Source: Collinsella sp. AF23-2 (GTDB lineage Bacteria; Actinomycetota; Coriobacteriia; Coriobacteriales; Coriobacteriaceae). From it: a stretch of DNA of 11,312 nucleotides. Below the pieces are notes generated by a model. That model worked only from the letters and a program-made list of their open reading frames with translations, was not told the DNA's origin and did no database searches. Shown in pieces: positions 5,644 to 11,312 of the stretch. The stretch lies in assembly GCF_003459245.1 (NCBI RefSeq), contig NZ_QRVG01000036.1:1-11312 (forward strand), in the 5' to 3' direction. Position 1 is the stretch's first letter. Every line of letters begins with the position of its first letter. A program made the position numbers and the translations under genes.

Positions 5644-6849
5644 TTACGACAGCGCGATACCGCCAAGCCAGCCCCAACGCACGCCAGAGCCAGTGCCATA
5701 GAAGCTAATAAACGAATCGAGCGACTTCGATGTAATGGCACCCTCGTTGCTCATAACGATGCCGCCGCCAACGTAGATACCCACATGACCGTAAATAAGG
5801 CCCGGAGCACCCGTGCCGCTATGCGAGGAATCGGCCACGATCATGCCCACCTGCAGCGCCGAGCGGTCGGAGCTATAGCACCAGGCGTTGAACATGTCAC
5901 ACGCGTTGCCGCCAAAATAGCCCACGCCGGCATTGCGGAAGACATTGGTAACCCACGCCGCGCACCAGTTCTGACCCGGCGAAGGCGTGGAGTAGCACGC
6001 GTTGACGACGGCCTGCTGCTTGCCCGAGCCGGCATTTTGCTGCGGAGTTCCGGGCGCATACGATCCACCGCCCGAGCTCGAACCACCCGAGTAGGAATTG
6101 TTCTTGTTCGCGGCGGCCGCGGCAGCGGCGGCCTTCCTAGCGGCCTCCTCGGCCTGGGCGGCAGCGAGAATCTCGGAATCGCGCTGAGCCATGAGCTCCT
6201 TGACGTCGTCGGAAAGACCGTTCAGCACGGTCTGGACTTCTTGCTGCTTGGCCTGCATATCCTGCATCTGAGCCGTCTGCTGGTCCTTGAGTTTCTCCAG
6301 GTTGGCCTTTTGTGCTTCGAGCTCGGTCTTCTGCGCGTCGAGCTCAGCCTGAATCGTCTGGATATCCTCGATGGCATCGCGGTCGCTCTTGTTGATCTTC
6401 TCAACGTAATGCGCGTTGGCGACGAGTTCCTCAAACGAGCCAGAGGCCAGCAGCAGCGACAGGATGTTCGTACCGCCGGACTTGTAGCTGGCGGCCACGC
6501 GATCGGAAAGGTCGTTGCGCTTCTTCTTGAGCTCGGCCTTCTTTTCATCGATCTGGGCCTGCGTGTCGTCAATCTTGCCCTGGACATTCTCGATGTCGTT
6601 GAGGGTCTGGGCATTCTTGTTGGCCAGCGCCGCATACTCATTTGCGATGCTGTCGAGCTGGGCCTGAACCTCGTCGAGTTGGGCCTGGGCGGCATTCAAT
6701 TTATCGGTGGTTTCTTTGGAAGCCTCCGCCGCATGGGCGCGAGTGGGCAGGCCAAAAAGAACTGCCGCAGAAGCGGCGCCGAACAGGGCCTTAAGGGCAG
6801 TGCGGCGCGAGAGCTCCTGGGAAAGGATGGAATCGCTGTTTGGTGACAT
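5644..6849 (-). CDS. Tat-exported coiled-coil cell-wall hydrolase, CwlO/PcsB-like (401 aa)
   Basis: Secreted peptidoglycan hydrolase, probably acting in cell separation. Residues 14-20 (SRRTALK) are a twin-arginine motif, followed by a hydrophobic stretch (21-35) and a likely cleavage site after AHA at 38-40. About residues 45-240 form a long coiled coil with the central VAASYKSGGTNILSLLLASG and ANAHYVEKINKSDRDAI segments typical of CwlO, PcsB and EnvC. In those families this region docks on FtsEX. An Ala/Gly/Ser-rich linker runs to about 275. The C-terminal papain-like domain (NlpC/P60 or CHAP type) has Cys296 in NWCAAWV and His355 in YGHVGIYVGGG, with Asn368/Glu369 as candidates for the third residue. 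The ATG at 6847-6849 has GGAG 5 bases upstream. It is single-gene, convergent with the murB side and divergent from galE. Tat export is predicted from the motif only. Confidence 0.9.
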   Translation of the reverse strand: MSPNSDSILSQELSRRTALKALFGAASAAVLFGLPTRAHAAEASKETTDKLNAAQAQLDEVQAQLDSIANEYAALANKNAQTLNDIENVQGKIDDTQAQIDEKKAELKKKRNDLSDRVAASYKSGGTNILSLLLASGSFEELVANAHYVEKINKSDRDAIEDIQTIQAELDAQKTELEAQKANLEKLKDQQTAQMQDMQAKQQEVQTVLNGLSDDVKELMAQRDSEILAAAQAEEAARKAAAAAAAANKNNSYSGGSSSGGGSYAPGTPQQNAGSGKQQAVVNACYSTPSPGQNWCAAWVTNVFRNAGVGYFGGNACDMFNAWCYSSDRSALQVGMIVADSSHSGTGAPGLIYGHVGIYVGGGIVMSNEGAITSKSLDSFISFYGTGSGVRWGWLGGIALS

Positions 6850-6893
6850 ATGTACTCCGTTACATGCTTATTTATATGTCGCTTAACTCATAC

Positions 6894-6921
6894 ATATTAG
6901 CGTACATATGGCGCGTCCCAA
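6894..6921 (-). promoter_or_regulatory. Candidate promoter of the wall hydrolase gene
   Basis: On the minus strand TTGGGA, a 16-base spacer, then TAATAT. Each box matches the sigma-70 consensus at 4 of 6 positions. It would give a leader of only about 40 bases, too short for a large riboswitch. Confidence 0.35.
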
Positions 6922-6967
6922 CGATTTCCACGAACGGCAGGAAACTACAAGGTCGGCGGCTCGTAAG

Positions 6968-6994
6968 CAATTGTCAAATTTGAGGTAACAATTG
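6968..6994. promoter_or_regulatory. Inverted repeat in the divergent hydrolase/galE region
   Basis: CAATTGT at 6968-6974 and ACAATTG at 6988-6994 are perfect reverse complements around a 13-base spacer that itself contains the palindrome CAAATTTG. It sits between the divergent hydrolase and galE promoters and could be an operator. No binding protein is suggested by the sequence. Confidence 0.35.
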
Positions 6995-7072
6995 AGCAAG
7001 CTCTTATATGAGTACGTTAACATAATCCTCTGCTTTTCCTACAGTGCACCATTTGGGCGTCCCCGCCTGCGC

Positions 7073-7078
7073 TATACT
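7073..7078 (+). promoter_or_regulatory. Candidate -10 element of galE
   Basis: TATACT preceded by GCGC, 38 bases before the galE start. The -35 region (TTTGGG at about 15 bases) is weak. Confidence 0.4.
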
Positions 7079-7115
7079 CCCCTCTAGAAGTGTTCCTGAT
7101 TCGATAGGAGACTAC

Positions 7116-8177
7116 ATGTCCAAAGCACTCGACCCCAAAGACACCTGCGTCCTCGTTACCGGTGGCGCCGGCTTTATCGGCTCGCACACCGTCGTTCAGC
7201 TGCTCGAGGGTGGCTACCAGGTCGTCATCGTCGATGATCTCTCCAACTCCAGCGCCGTCGCCGTCGACCGCGTCAAGACCATCGTGGGCGACGAGGCCGC
7301 CAAGAACCTCACCTTCTACGAGGCCAACGTGCTCGACCGCGATGCGATGAACAAGATCTTCGATACCCATCAGATCGACCGTGTCATCCACTTTGCCGGC
7401 TTTAAGGCCGTCGGCGAGTCGGTGAGCAAGCCCGTCGAGTACTACCACAACAACATCGAGAACACCCTGGTGCTCATCGACGTCATGCGCAACCATGGCT
7501 GCAAGTCCATCATCTTCTCGAGCTCCTCGACCGTCTACGGCGACCCGGACAACCCGCCCGTCACCGAGGAAGACCCCAAGAAGCCCGCAACCAACCCCTA
7601 TGGCTGGACCAAGTGGATGATCGAGCAGATCCTTATGGACGTCCACACCGCCGACCCCGAGTGGGACGTCGTGCTGCTCCGTTACTTCAACCCCATCGGC
7701 GCTCATCCGTCGGGCCTGATCGGCGAGGACCCCAAGGGCATCCCCAACAACCTGGTGCCCTATGTCGCCCAGGTCGCCGTGGGCAAGCTCGAGGCCGTTC
7801 AGGTCTTTGGCAACGACTACCCCACCCCCGACGGCACCGGCGTGCGCGACTACATCCACGTGTGCGATCTGGCCTCTGGTCACGTTGCCGCCCTTAACTG
7901 GATGAACGGCAAGACCGGCGTCGAGATCTTTAACCTGGGCACCGGCACCGGCACCTCGGTACTCGAGGTCGTCGCCGCCTTCTCCAAGGCTTGTGGCAAG
8001 GAGCTGCCCTACGTGATCCGCGAGCGCCGCGCCGGCGACATCGCTGCCAACTGGTGCGATGCCTCCAAGGCCGAGCGCATGATGGGCTGGAAGGCCCAGT
8101 ACGACATCGCGGACATGTGCCGCGATAGCTGGAACTGGCAGAGCCATAACCCCAACGGCTTCGCCGACGCCGAGTAG
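7116..8177 (+). CDS. galE: UDP-glucose 4-epimerase GalE (353 aa)
   Basis: Cytoplasmic NAD-dependent short-chain dehydrogenase/reductase-type epimerase. It interconverts UDP-glucose and UDP-galactose in the Leloir pathway and supplies UDP-galactose for glycans. The NAD-binding loop is TGGAGFIGSH (15-24). The active site shows SSSSTVYG (135-142) and the YxxxK pair Tyr162/Lys166 in NPYGWTKWM. Other hallmarks are LRYFNPIGAHPSG, GVRDYIHVCDLASGH and FNLGTGTGTSVLEVV. The position that aligns with E. coli Tyr299 is Asn312 in AANWCDASKA, so the acetamido-sugar pocket may be open. The ATG at 7116 has AGGAG 5 bases upstream; an in-frame upstream start at 7044 would lie before the -10 box. It is a single gene with its own promoter and terminator, and no other gal gene is adjacent. 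Confidence 0.96.
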   Translation: MSKALDPKDTCVLVTGGAGFIGSHTVVQLLEGGYQVVIVDDLSNSSAVAVDRVKTIVGDEAAKNLTFYEANVLDRDAMNKIFDTHQIDRVIHFAGFKAVGESVSKPVEYYHNNIENTLVLIDVMRNHGCKSIIFSSSSTVYGDPDNPPVTEEDPKKPATNPYGWTKWMIEQILMDVHTADPEWDVVLLRYFNPIGAHPSGLIGEDPKGIPNNLVPYVAQVAVGKLEAVQVFGNDYPTPDGTGVRDYIHVCDLASGHVAALNWMNGKTGVEIFNLGTGTGTSVLEVVAAFSKACGKELPYVIRERRAGDIAANWCDASKAERMMGWKAQYDIADMCRDSWNWQSHNPNGFADAE

Positions 8178-8186
8178 CCACTCCCC

Positions 8187-8224
8187 CGTGCTAGGTTTTG
8201 TGGCATGCCTCAAAACCTAGCACG
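8187..8224 (+). repeat. 14-bp perfect stem-loop downstream of galE
   Basis: CGTGCTAGGTTTTG at 8187-8200 and its exact reverse complement at 8211-8224 surround TGGCATGCCT. It starts 9 bases past the galE stop and has no T-tract on the plus strand. It may protect the mRNA 3' end or be a repetitive element. Confidence 0.7.
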
Positions 8225-8257
8225 CGACATGCTCGGCACATGCCGCTTCCTGCATGG

Positions 8258-8288
8258 GTAGATTTCTAGACATGTCCCAAAAATCTAC
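8258..8288 (+). repeat. Second stem-loop downstream of galE, similar to the first
   Basis: GTAGATTT at 8258-8265 and AAATCTAC at 8281-8288 surround a loop containing ACATGTCCCAA. Its layout parallels 8187-8224: a TAG-(G/A)-TTT arm, an ATG(C/T)C-containing loop and a CAAAA-(C/T)CTA arm. The two may be copies of one element. Confidence 0.5.
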
Positions 8289-8290
8289 TG

Positions 8291-8323
8291 GCCCCGGCCT
8301 CCAATGTGAGGTCGGGGCTTTTT
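8291..8323 (+). terminator. Intrinsic terminator of galE
   Basis: GCCCCGGCCTC at 8291-8301 pairs with GAGGTCGGGGC at 8308-8318 (11 bp with one G-U pair) around CAATGT, followed by TTTTT. The T-run coincides with the edge of the IS3 remnant. Confidence 0.88.
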
Positions 8324-8540
8324 AGGAACTCGTTCTCGAGCTCGAGCTCGCGCATGCACTTGCGGCCGCCGCGACCGGGTGGTTGGTCAGCTCCTTCTTC
8401 CTGACCGTCACCCATCTTCCCAGGGTCTTCTCGTTGATGCCGAGGTCGGCTGCCACTTGGGCGATGGGCTTCCCCGACGCGGCGGCGAAGTCTGCGGCCT
8501 CGGCGCGGTACCCCGCTGTGTAGGAGGGCCCGTCTGCCAT
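8322..8540 (-). pseudogene. IS3-family OrfA transposase remnant, truncated and frameshifted
   Basis: The N-terminal helix-turn-helix of an IS3-type OrfA is intact: MADGPSYTAGYRAEAADFAA, then KPIAQVAADLGINEKTLGRWV. After KKELTNHPVA the reading frame is lost. The neighbouring frame continues with the expected leucine-zipper end, RKCMRELELENEFLK, so a short deletion or frameshift lies near 8370. The similarity stops at about 8320, against the galE terminator. OrfB (the DDE integrase) is absent. The ATG at 8538-8540 has GGAG 9 bases upstream. The IS end was not located with certainty; GGACACTTGACTT on the minus strand near 8601-8613 is a possible part of it. Confidence 0.8.
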
Positions 8541-8633
8541 GACTGACACTCCTTTCTTTTTGGCGCTGAAACGATTATCGCCGCTCAACGCCATTCCTCT
8601 AAGTCAAGTGTCCTTGAATACGATACAGTTCAA

Positions 8634-8756
8634 ATGGACGAGGAGAATCTGGCGCTCCTCTCGATGAGCCCGGAGAGGTCCCTGGTCGTCACCTTCCCCC
8701 GCGCGAACGCGAAGCGGACGGCGGCGAGCCATGTCCTCACCGCGCGTTCCATTTAG
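8634..8756 (+). CDS. Possible 40-aa ORF or gene fragment upstream of the ATPase
   Basis: An open frame from ATG at 8634 to TAG at 8754-8756 begins MDEENLALLSMSPERSLVVT. It is GC-rich with actinobacterial codon use, which suggests it is or was coding. No ribosome binding site is visible and I do not recognise it. It may be the end of a gene cut by the IS3 insertion. The rest of 8541-8833 holds only the candidate ATPase promoter. Confidence 0.25.
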   Translation: MDEENLALLSMSPERSLVVTFPRANAKRTAASHVLTARSI

Positions 8757-8763
8757 GGAGTCC

Positions 8764-8792
8764 TCGAGAAGTCGATCTCTCTGTGCGATAAT
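8764..8792 (+). promoter_or_regulatory. Candidate promoter of the ATPase-nuclease operon
   Basis: TCGAGA at 8764-8769, a 17-base spacer, then GATAAT at 8787-8792 (4/6 and 5/6 matches to sigma-70 boxes). The leader would be about 35 bases and contains the palindrome CTCGCGAG, a possible operator. Confidence 0.45.
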
Positions 8793-8833
8793 CGAGCTAT
8801 TGAGTCTCGCGAGTTTAGAGCTGGTGATATGCA

Positions 8834-10132
8834 TTGAAAATCAAGATGAAAAACATCGGCAGGGTCGCTGAGGCCGATATCGAGATTAATGGTATTGCCG
8901 TGATCGCCGGGGAGAACGGGACGGGGAAAAGCACGGTTGGAAAAGCGCTTTATGCGGCCTTCAACAGCATGTCCGATTCGGAGAACAAAATCGACCGCAT
9001 GAGGCGCAATAGTGTTGAGCGCGCCATCAGGAAGGCATATGTGGGAAGCCCTCTCGACTCCACGTCTCGCCACAGGCGAACTGCTGGAAGAATGAATAGT
9101 TTCATCGACAGGGTTTTTTCGGGCGAGTGCACGAGGGACGAGCTTATTGATGAGATAAAGGAGTATTACGGGGAGGAGATCTCCCGTGAGATCGAATCCG
9201 ATTTCACGAATGGCGTAGCAGGAGTTGCCGATCAGATTATCGAGATCATGGATATCTCCGATGATGAGGTATTTCGTGCGATTGCGACAAACAGGTTCCG
9301 AAGCGAGTTCAACGGCCAGATCAATTCGGTTTTCGGCGAAGAGCCCGGGAAGGTCGAACTCCAGATAAAGGACGCATCTACGGTTTTCTCGGTTGCAAGT
9401 GACGAGGTGGCGGAGGTGCACGATAGGAGGGTTTTGCGATTCAGGGCGCATTATCTGGACGACCCGTTCCTGATCGATTCTCTCGGAGGACCCTACGGCC
9501 CCGCTTTTCGGTTCAAGCCCCTCCTTGGACACCAGGAGGAGCTGCGGCAAGATTTGATTCAGGCGACCATCCGTAACGATGACAGCGAGTCCTCGCTGTT
9601 CGAAGAGATCGCGAAGGAGCGACACCTGAAGGTTCTCATGGACAAGGTTTCCTCCTTATGTCCGGGGCATTTCGAGAGGAGCGAAAGTCGCGGTCACCTT
9701 ACGTATCTCGAAGAGGGCTTCGCTCGGGGGTTGGAGCCTGGGAACCTTTCTGCTGGCTTGAAGACGTTCGCCATCATGAAGGTGCTCTTGAAGTCCGGCG
9801 CGCTAGATGCCGGAGGGACTATTATCCTCGATGAACCCGAGATTCATCTTCATCCTGCATGGCAGCTGGCCTTCGCCGAGATAATCGTGCTGCTCCAGAA
9901 AGAGCTCGGGATGCACGTCTTAATGAGCACCCATAGTCCATATTTCCTGAATGCGATCGAAGTGTATTCTAAGAAGCACGCTGTTGATGGATTGTGCTCA
10001 TATTATCTTGCGGAGACCTGCACTGATGGACGCTCTCGCTTTGCCGATATAACCGGCTCGACTGAGGTCGCCTACGAGAAGCTGGCGGCTCCTTTTGATA
10101 CGCTTGAGAGGGAGGAGTACGGCCTTGAGTAG
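8834..10132 (+). CDS. AAA family ATPase, ABC/SMC-like (AAA_15/21 type), putative defence sensor (432 aa)
   Basis: Cytoplasmic ATPase of the ABC/SMC-like group that includes OLD-type and Septu PtuA proteins. After an N-terminal strand (MKIKMKNIGRVAEADIEING) come Walker A GENGTGKST (26-34), a long divergent middle (about 50-290), the ABC signature LSAGLK (305-310), Walker B TIILDE (329-334) running into PEIHLHP, and the switch STHSP (365-369). No TOPRIM or nuclease motif is visible in the same chain, unlike OLD proteins. The only plausible starts are TTG 8834 and ATG 8846. TTG is chosen because it restores the usual MKIK strand and has GGTGAT 5 bases upstream; an ATG at 8829 hits a stop after two codons. 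Frequent AGG and AGA codons and lower GC than galE suggest transfer. It overlaps the nuclease gene by 8 bases, which implies a joint function. Confidence 0.9.
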   Translation: MKIKMKNIGRVAEADIEINGIAVIAGENGTGKSTVGKALYAAFNSMSDSENKIDRMRRNSVERAIRKAYVGSPLDSTSRHRRTAGRMNSFIDRVFSGECTRDELIDEIKEYYGEEISREIESDFTNGVAGVADQIIEIMDISDDEVFRAIATNRFRSEFNGQINSVFGEEPGKVELQIKDASTVFSVASDEVAEVHDRRVLRFRAHYLDDPFLIDSLGGPYGPAFRFKPLLGHQEELRQDLIQATIRNDDSESSLFEEIAKERHLKVLMDKVSSLCPGHFERSESRGHLTYLEEGFARGLEPGNLSAGLKTFAIMKVLLKSGALDAGGTIILDEPEIHLHPAWQLAFAEIIVLLQKELGMHVLMSTHSPYFLNAIEVYSKKHAVDGLCSYYLAETCTDGRSRFADITGSTEVAYEKLAAPFDTLEREEYGLE

Positions 10133-10793
10133 CGACCTGTGCGCCTCCTGCCCTCATCCGAACTCTCCCGCGGTGCCAGATGGCAGCGATGGTTGCTCCC
10201 GTTGCAGGACCTGTATCCTAAGGGACTGCACGTCGACCATCTCCAAAACATCCAGAGACGGGAGCGTCTCTCTTGTGGATGACGATTTGCCTGTTGTCAA
10301 TTTTGACTCTGTTAAAGAATGCTACTGCAAGAAGGTCAATAGGTGGATGCAACTCCCGCGCTCCGCCGATGCGCTGTATTGCGATCGGGAAACGTTATAT
10401 CTAGTCGAATTTAAAAACGGCAGTCTGAAGGAGACGCTGGGGAAGAGGCTCAATCCCAAGGATGACGAAGAGCTTGGTATCAATCTTGGCCAAAGGGACG
10501 CCCTCATCGAGAAGTGCAAGGACAGCGTTTTGATCTGCTCGGACCTGTGGGGAAAGAGGACGAGATGGTTTCGCGAGCACTGCGTCTTTGTTTTGGTATA
10601 CAACGAGGACAAGAACAAGACCGCGTTGAAGCGGGTTGCCAGCTCGATTAGGAAAAAAGCGCGTTTTGGGCTTCCTGACAAATTGAAAGGTTTTTGCGTG
10701 AAGGATGTCTTGACGCTAACCGAAAAGGAGTTTTCGACATCGCTCCTTTCAACTTGGCGAGACGCAGAAGAAATCGCGGAGGTCGACGCGTAG
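10125..10793 (+). CDS. Cys-cluster PD-(D/E)xK nuclease-like protein, putative effector (222 aa)
   Basis: No named family recognised. Starting at the TTG of TTGAGTAG, residues 6-35 carry a cysteine cluster that could bind zinc: Cys6/Cys9 (CASC), Cys24/Cys27 (CSRC), Cys30 and Cys35. The centre has the signature of a PD-(D/E)xK nuclease: Asp82 in RSADALY, then Glu95 and Lys97 in YLVEFKNG, that is D-x12-E-x-K. Glu65 in VKECYCKKVNRW suits the preceding helix. A helical, lysine-rich remainder follows, with a strand FVLVYNED. The TTG at 10125 is favoured by GGAGGAG 7 bases upstream; an earlier in-frame TTG at 10095 lacks a site. It overlaps the ATPase stop, so the two are translationally coupled. 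Nuclease activity and target (phage, host or RNA) are inferred. Confidence 0.8.
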   Translation: MSSDLCASCPHPNSPAVPDGSDGCSRCRTCILRDCTSTISKTSRDGSVSLVDDDLPVVNFDSVKECYCKKVNRWMQLPRSADALYCDRETLYLVEFKNGSLKETLGKRLNPKDDEELGINLGQRDALIEKCKDSVLICSDLWGKRTRWFREHCVFVLVYNEDKNKTALKRVASSIRKKARFGLPDKLKGFCVKDVLTLTEKEFSTSLLSTWRDAEEIAEVDA

Positions 10794-10815
10794 GAGACCG
10801 AAAAGCATCCGGTGG

Positions 10816-11312
10816 CTATTTGCTCCCGATATCGATCGTTCGTCTGCAGTCGGTTTTCTTTCCGCTGCGCCCGCCAGTTTGCGATGAGTCGCGCACCGTG
10901 TGAAGCTCAACACGGATGAAATACAAATATAATCCCCCCCCCTTGCACTGTGTTGATAAATATTGCTCGTCGAACTCATCTGAACTGGGCTTTCTTGCAT
11001 AGAACTGCCTGAACCTGAGCGTTTTCGGGTATCGCATTGCCCGATCGAGCACCATCGCGACCTTCTCAAGCTTGTCCTCGGGCGGACTCATAGCCACAGC
11101 CCCGCATGTCGTCCCGGTTGGAGCCGGGATGAGCCCTCAGGAAGCACTGCATGAAGTAGCGCATCCGGTTCACGGGCCCCAGCGGGTTCTGGCCGTCGGG
11201 AACGCCCTTGAGCAGCTTCGCGTTGTAGTGCTGGCTCTTCAGTGACAGATTGTTGACGGGAGCCGTGTGGCGGGTACCGTCAAGATTCTTTCGCAAATTG
11301 ATCGAGGCGGCC
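10816..11312 (-). pseudogene. Decayed DDE transposase gene, 3' part, running off the window
   Basis: Two minus-strand frames together read like the C-terminal end of an insertion-sequence transposase. The first, from the window edge to about 11085, has LDGTRHTAPVNNLSLKSQHY, then NPLGPVNRMRYFMQCFLRAH and PGSNRDDM. The second (10816-11097) continues with PPEDKLEKVAMVLDRAMRY and RFRQFYARK. A frameshift, probably with a small deletion, separates them near 11085-11095. The PLxPVN-x-M...FLR.HPG pattern recalls IS1595/ISXO2-like enzymes, but the family call is tentative. It is convergent with the nuclease gene and marks the right edge of the accessory operon. A 9-C run at 10934-10942 lies within the degenerate 3' part. 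Confidence 0.6.
10897..10916. terminator. Small hairpin downstream of the nuclease gene
   Basis: CCGTGT and ACACGG form a 6-bp perfect stem around GAAGCTCA, about 105 bases past the nuclease stop. There is no T-tract, so a terminator role is only a guess. No better terminator for the operon is visible between 10794 and 10960. Confidence 0.2.

Noticed and set aside
5785..6846. 353-codon plus-strand open frame opposite the wall hydrolase
   Set aside because: Leu/Arg/Gly-rich repeats mirror the coiled-coil codons of the real gene.
6850..7043. c-di-AMP (ydaO) riboswitch upstream of the wall hydrolase
   Set aside because: Such riboswitches often precede actinobacterial wall hydrolases, but the likely leader is only about 40 bases and I saw none of the GGGGA-rich conserved core in the region.
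7017..8213. 398-codon minus-strand open frame opposite galE
   Set aside because: Shadow of galE; His/Val/Gly-rich with no domain.
8753..9625. 290-codon minus-strand open frame opposite the start of the ATPase gene
   Set aside because: Covers the Walker A region of the real ATPase and shows no motif of its own.
8834..10793. Assignment to Septu, PARIS, Gabija or an OLD nuclease
   Set aside because: The partner lacks HNH, TOPRIM and helicase motifs, and the ATPase lacks a C-terminal TOPRIM domain. None of these named systems fits what is visible.

Overview
The window looks like chromosomal DNA from a high-GC, Gram-positive gut actinobacterium of the class Coriobacteriia, most like Collinsella. 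This is inferred from GC-rich coding sequence with GC-ending codons, strong GGAG-type ribosome binding sites, a CwlO/PcsB-like wall hydrolase and the style of the transposase remnants. No rRNA or tRNA is present to confirm it.

Bases 1-3640 are a regulator-rich block read on the minus strand. In order of transcription it holds a LacI-family repressor (2558-3586), a small unrecognised cytoplasmic protein (1818-2309), two GntR/UTRA regulators that overlap by 16 bases (1015-1782 and 317-1030), a terminator, and the first 13 codons of a gene leaving the window (1-41). Two direct repeats lie upstream of that last gene and could be operators. A 25-bp perfect foldback sits between the LacI gene and the small protein.

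Bases 3641-8323 are mostly housekeeping and cell-envelope genes: murB (plus), a Tat-exported coiled-coil wall hydrolase (minus) and galE (plus). Between murB and the hydrolase is an AT-richer insert with a small orphan gene (4801-5166). A second, diverged copy of the murB 3' end lies just beyond it, which looks like the scar of an insertion. A 31-bp perfect foldback lies in the 3' untranslated region of the hydrolase. galE ends in two stem-loops and a good intrinsic terminator.

Bases 8324-11312 are an accessory region. A frameshifted IS3-type orfA remnant and a decayed transposase gene flank a two-gene operon. The first gene encodes an ABC-type AAA ATPase (8834-10132). The second encodes a small protein with a cysteine cluster and a PD-(D/E)xK nuclease motif (10125-10793), starting inside the last codons of the ATPase gene. 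This pairing of an SMC-like ATPase sensor with a nuclease effector, between mobile-element scars, is the best candidate for an undescribed anti-phage system. The role is inferred from architecture and context only.
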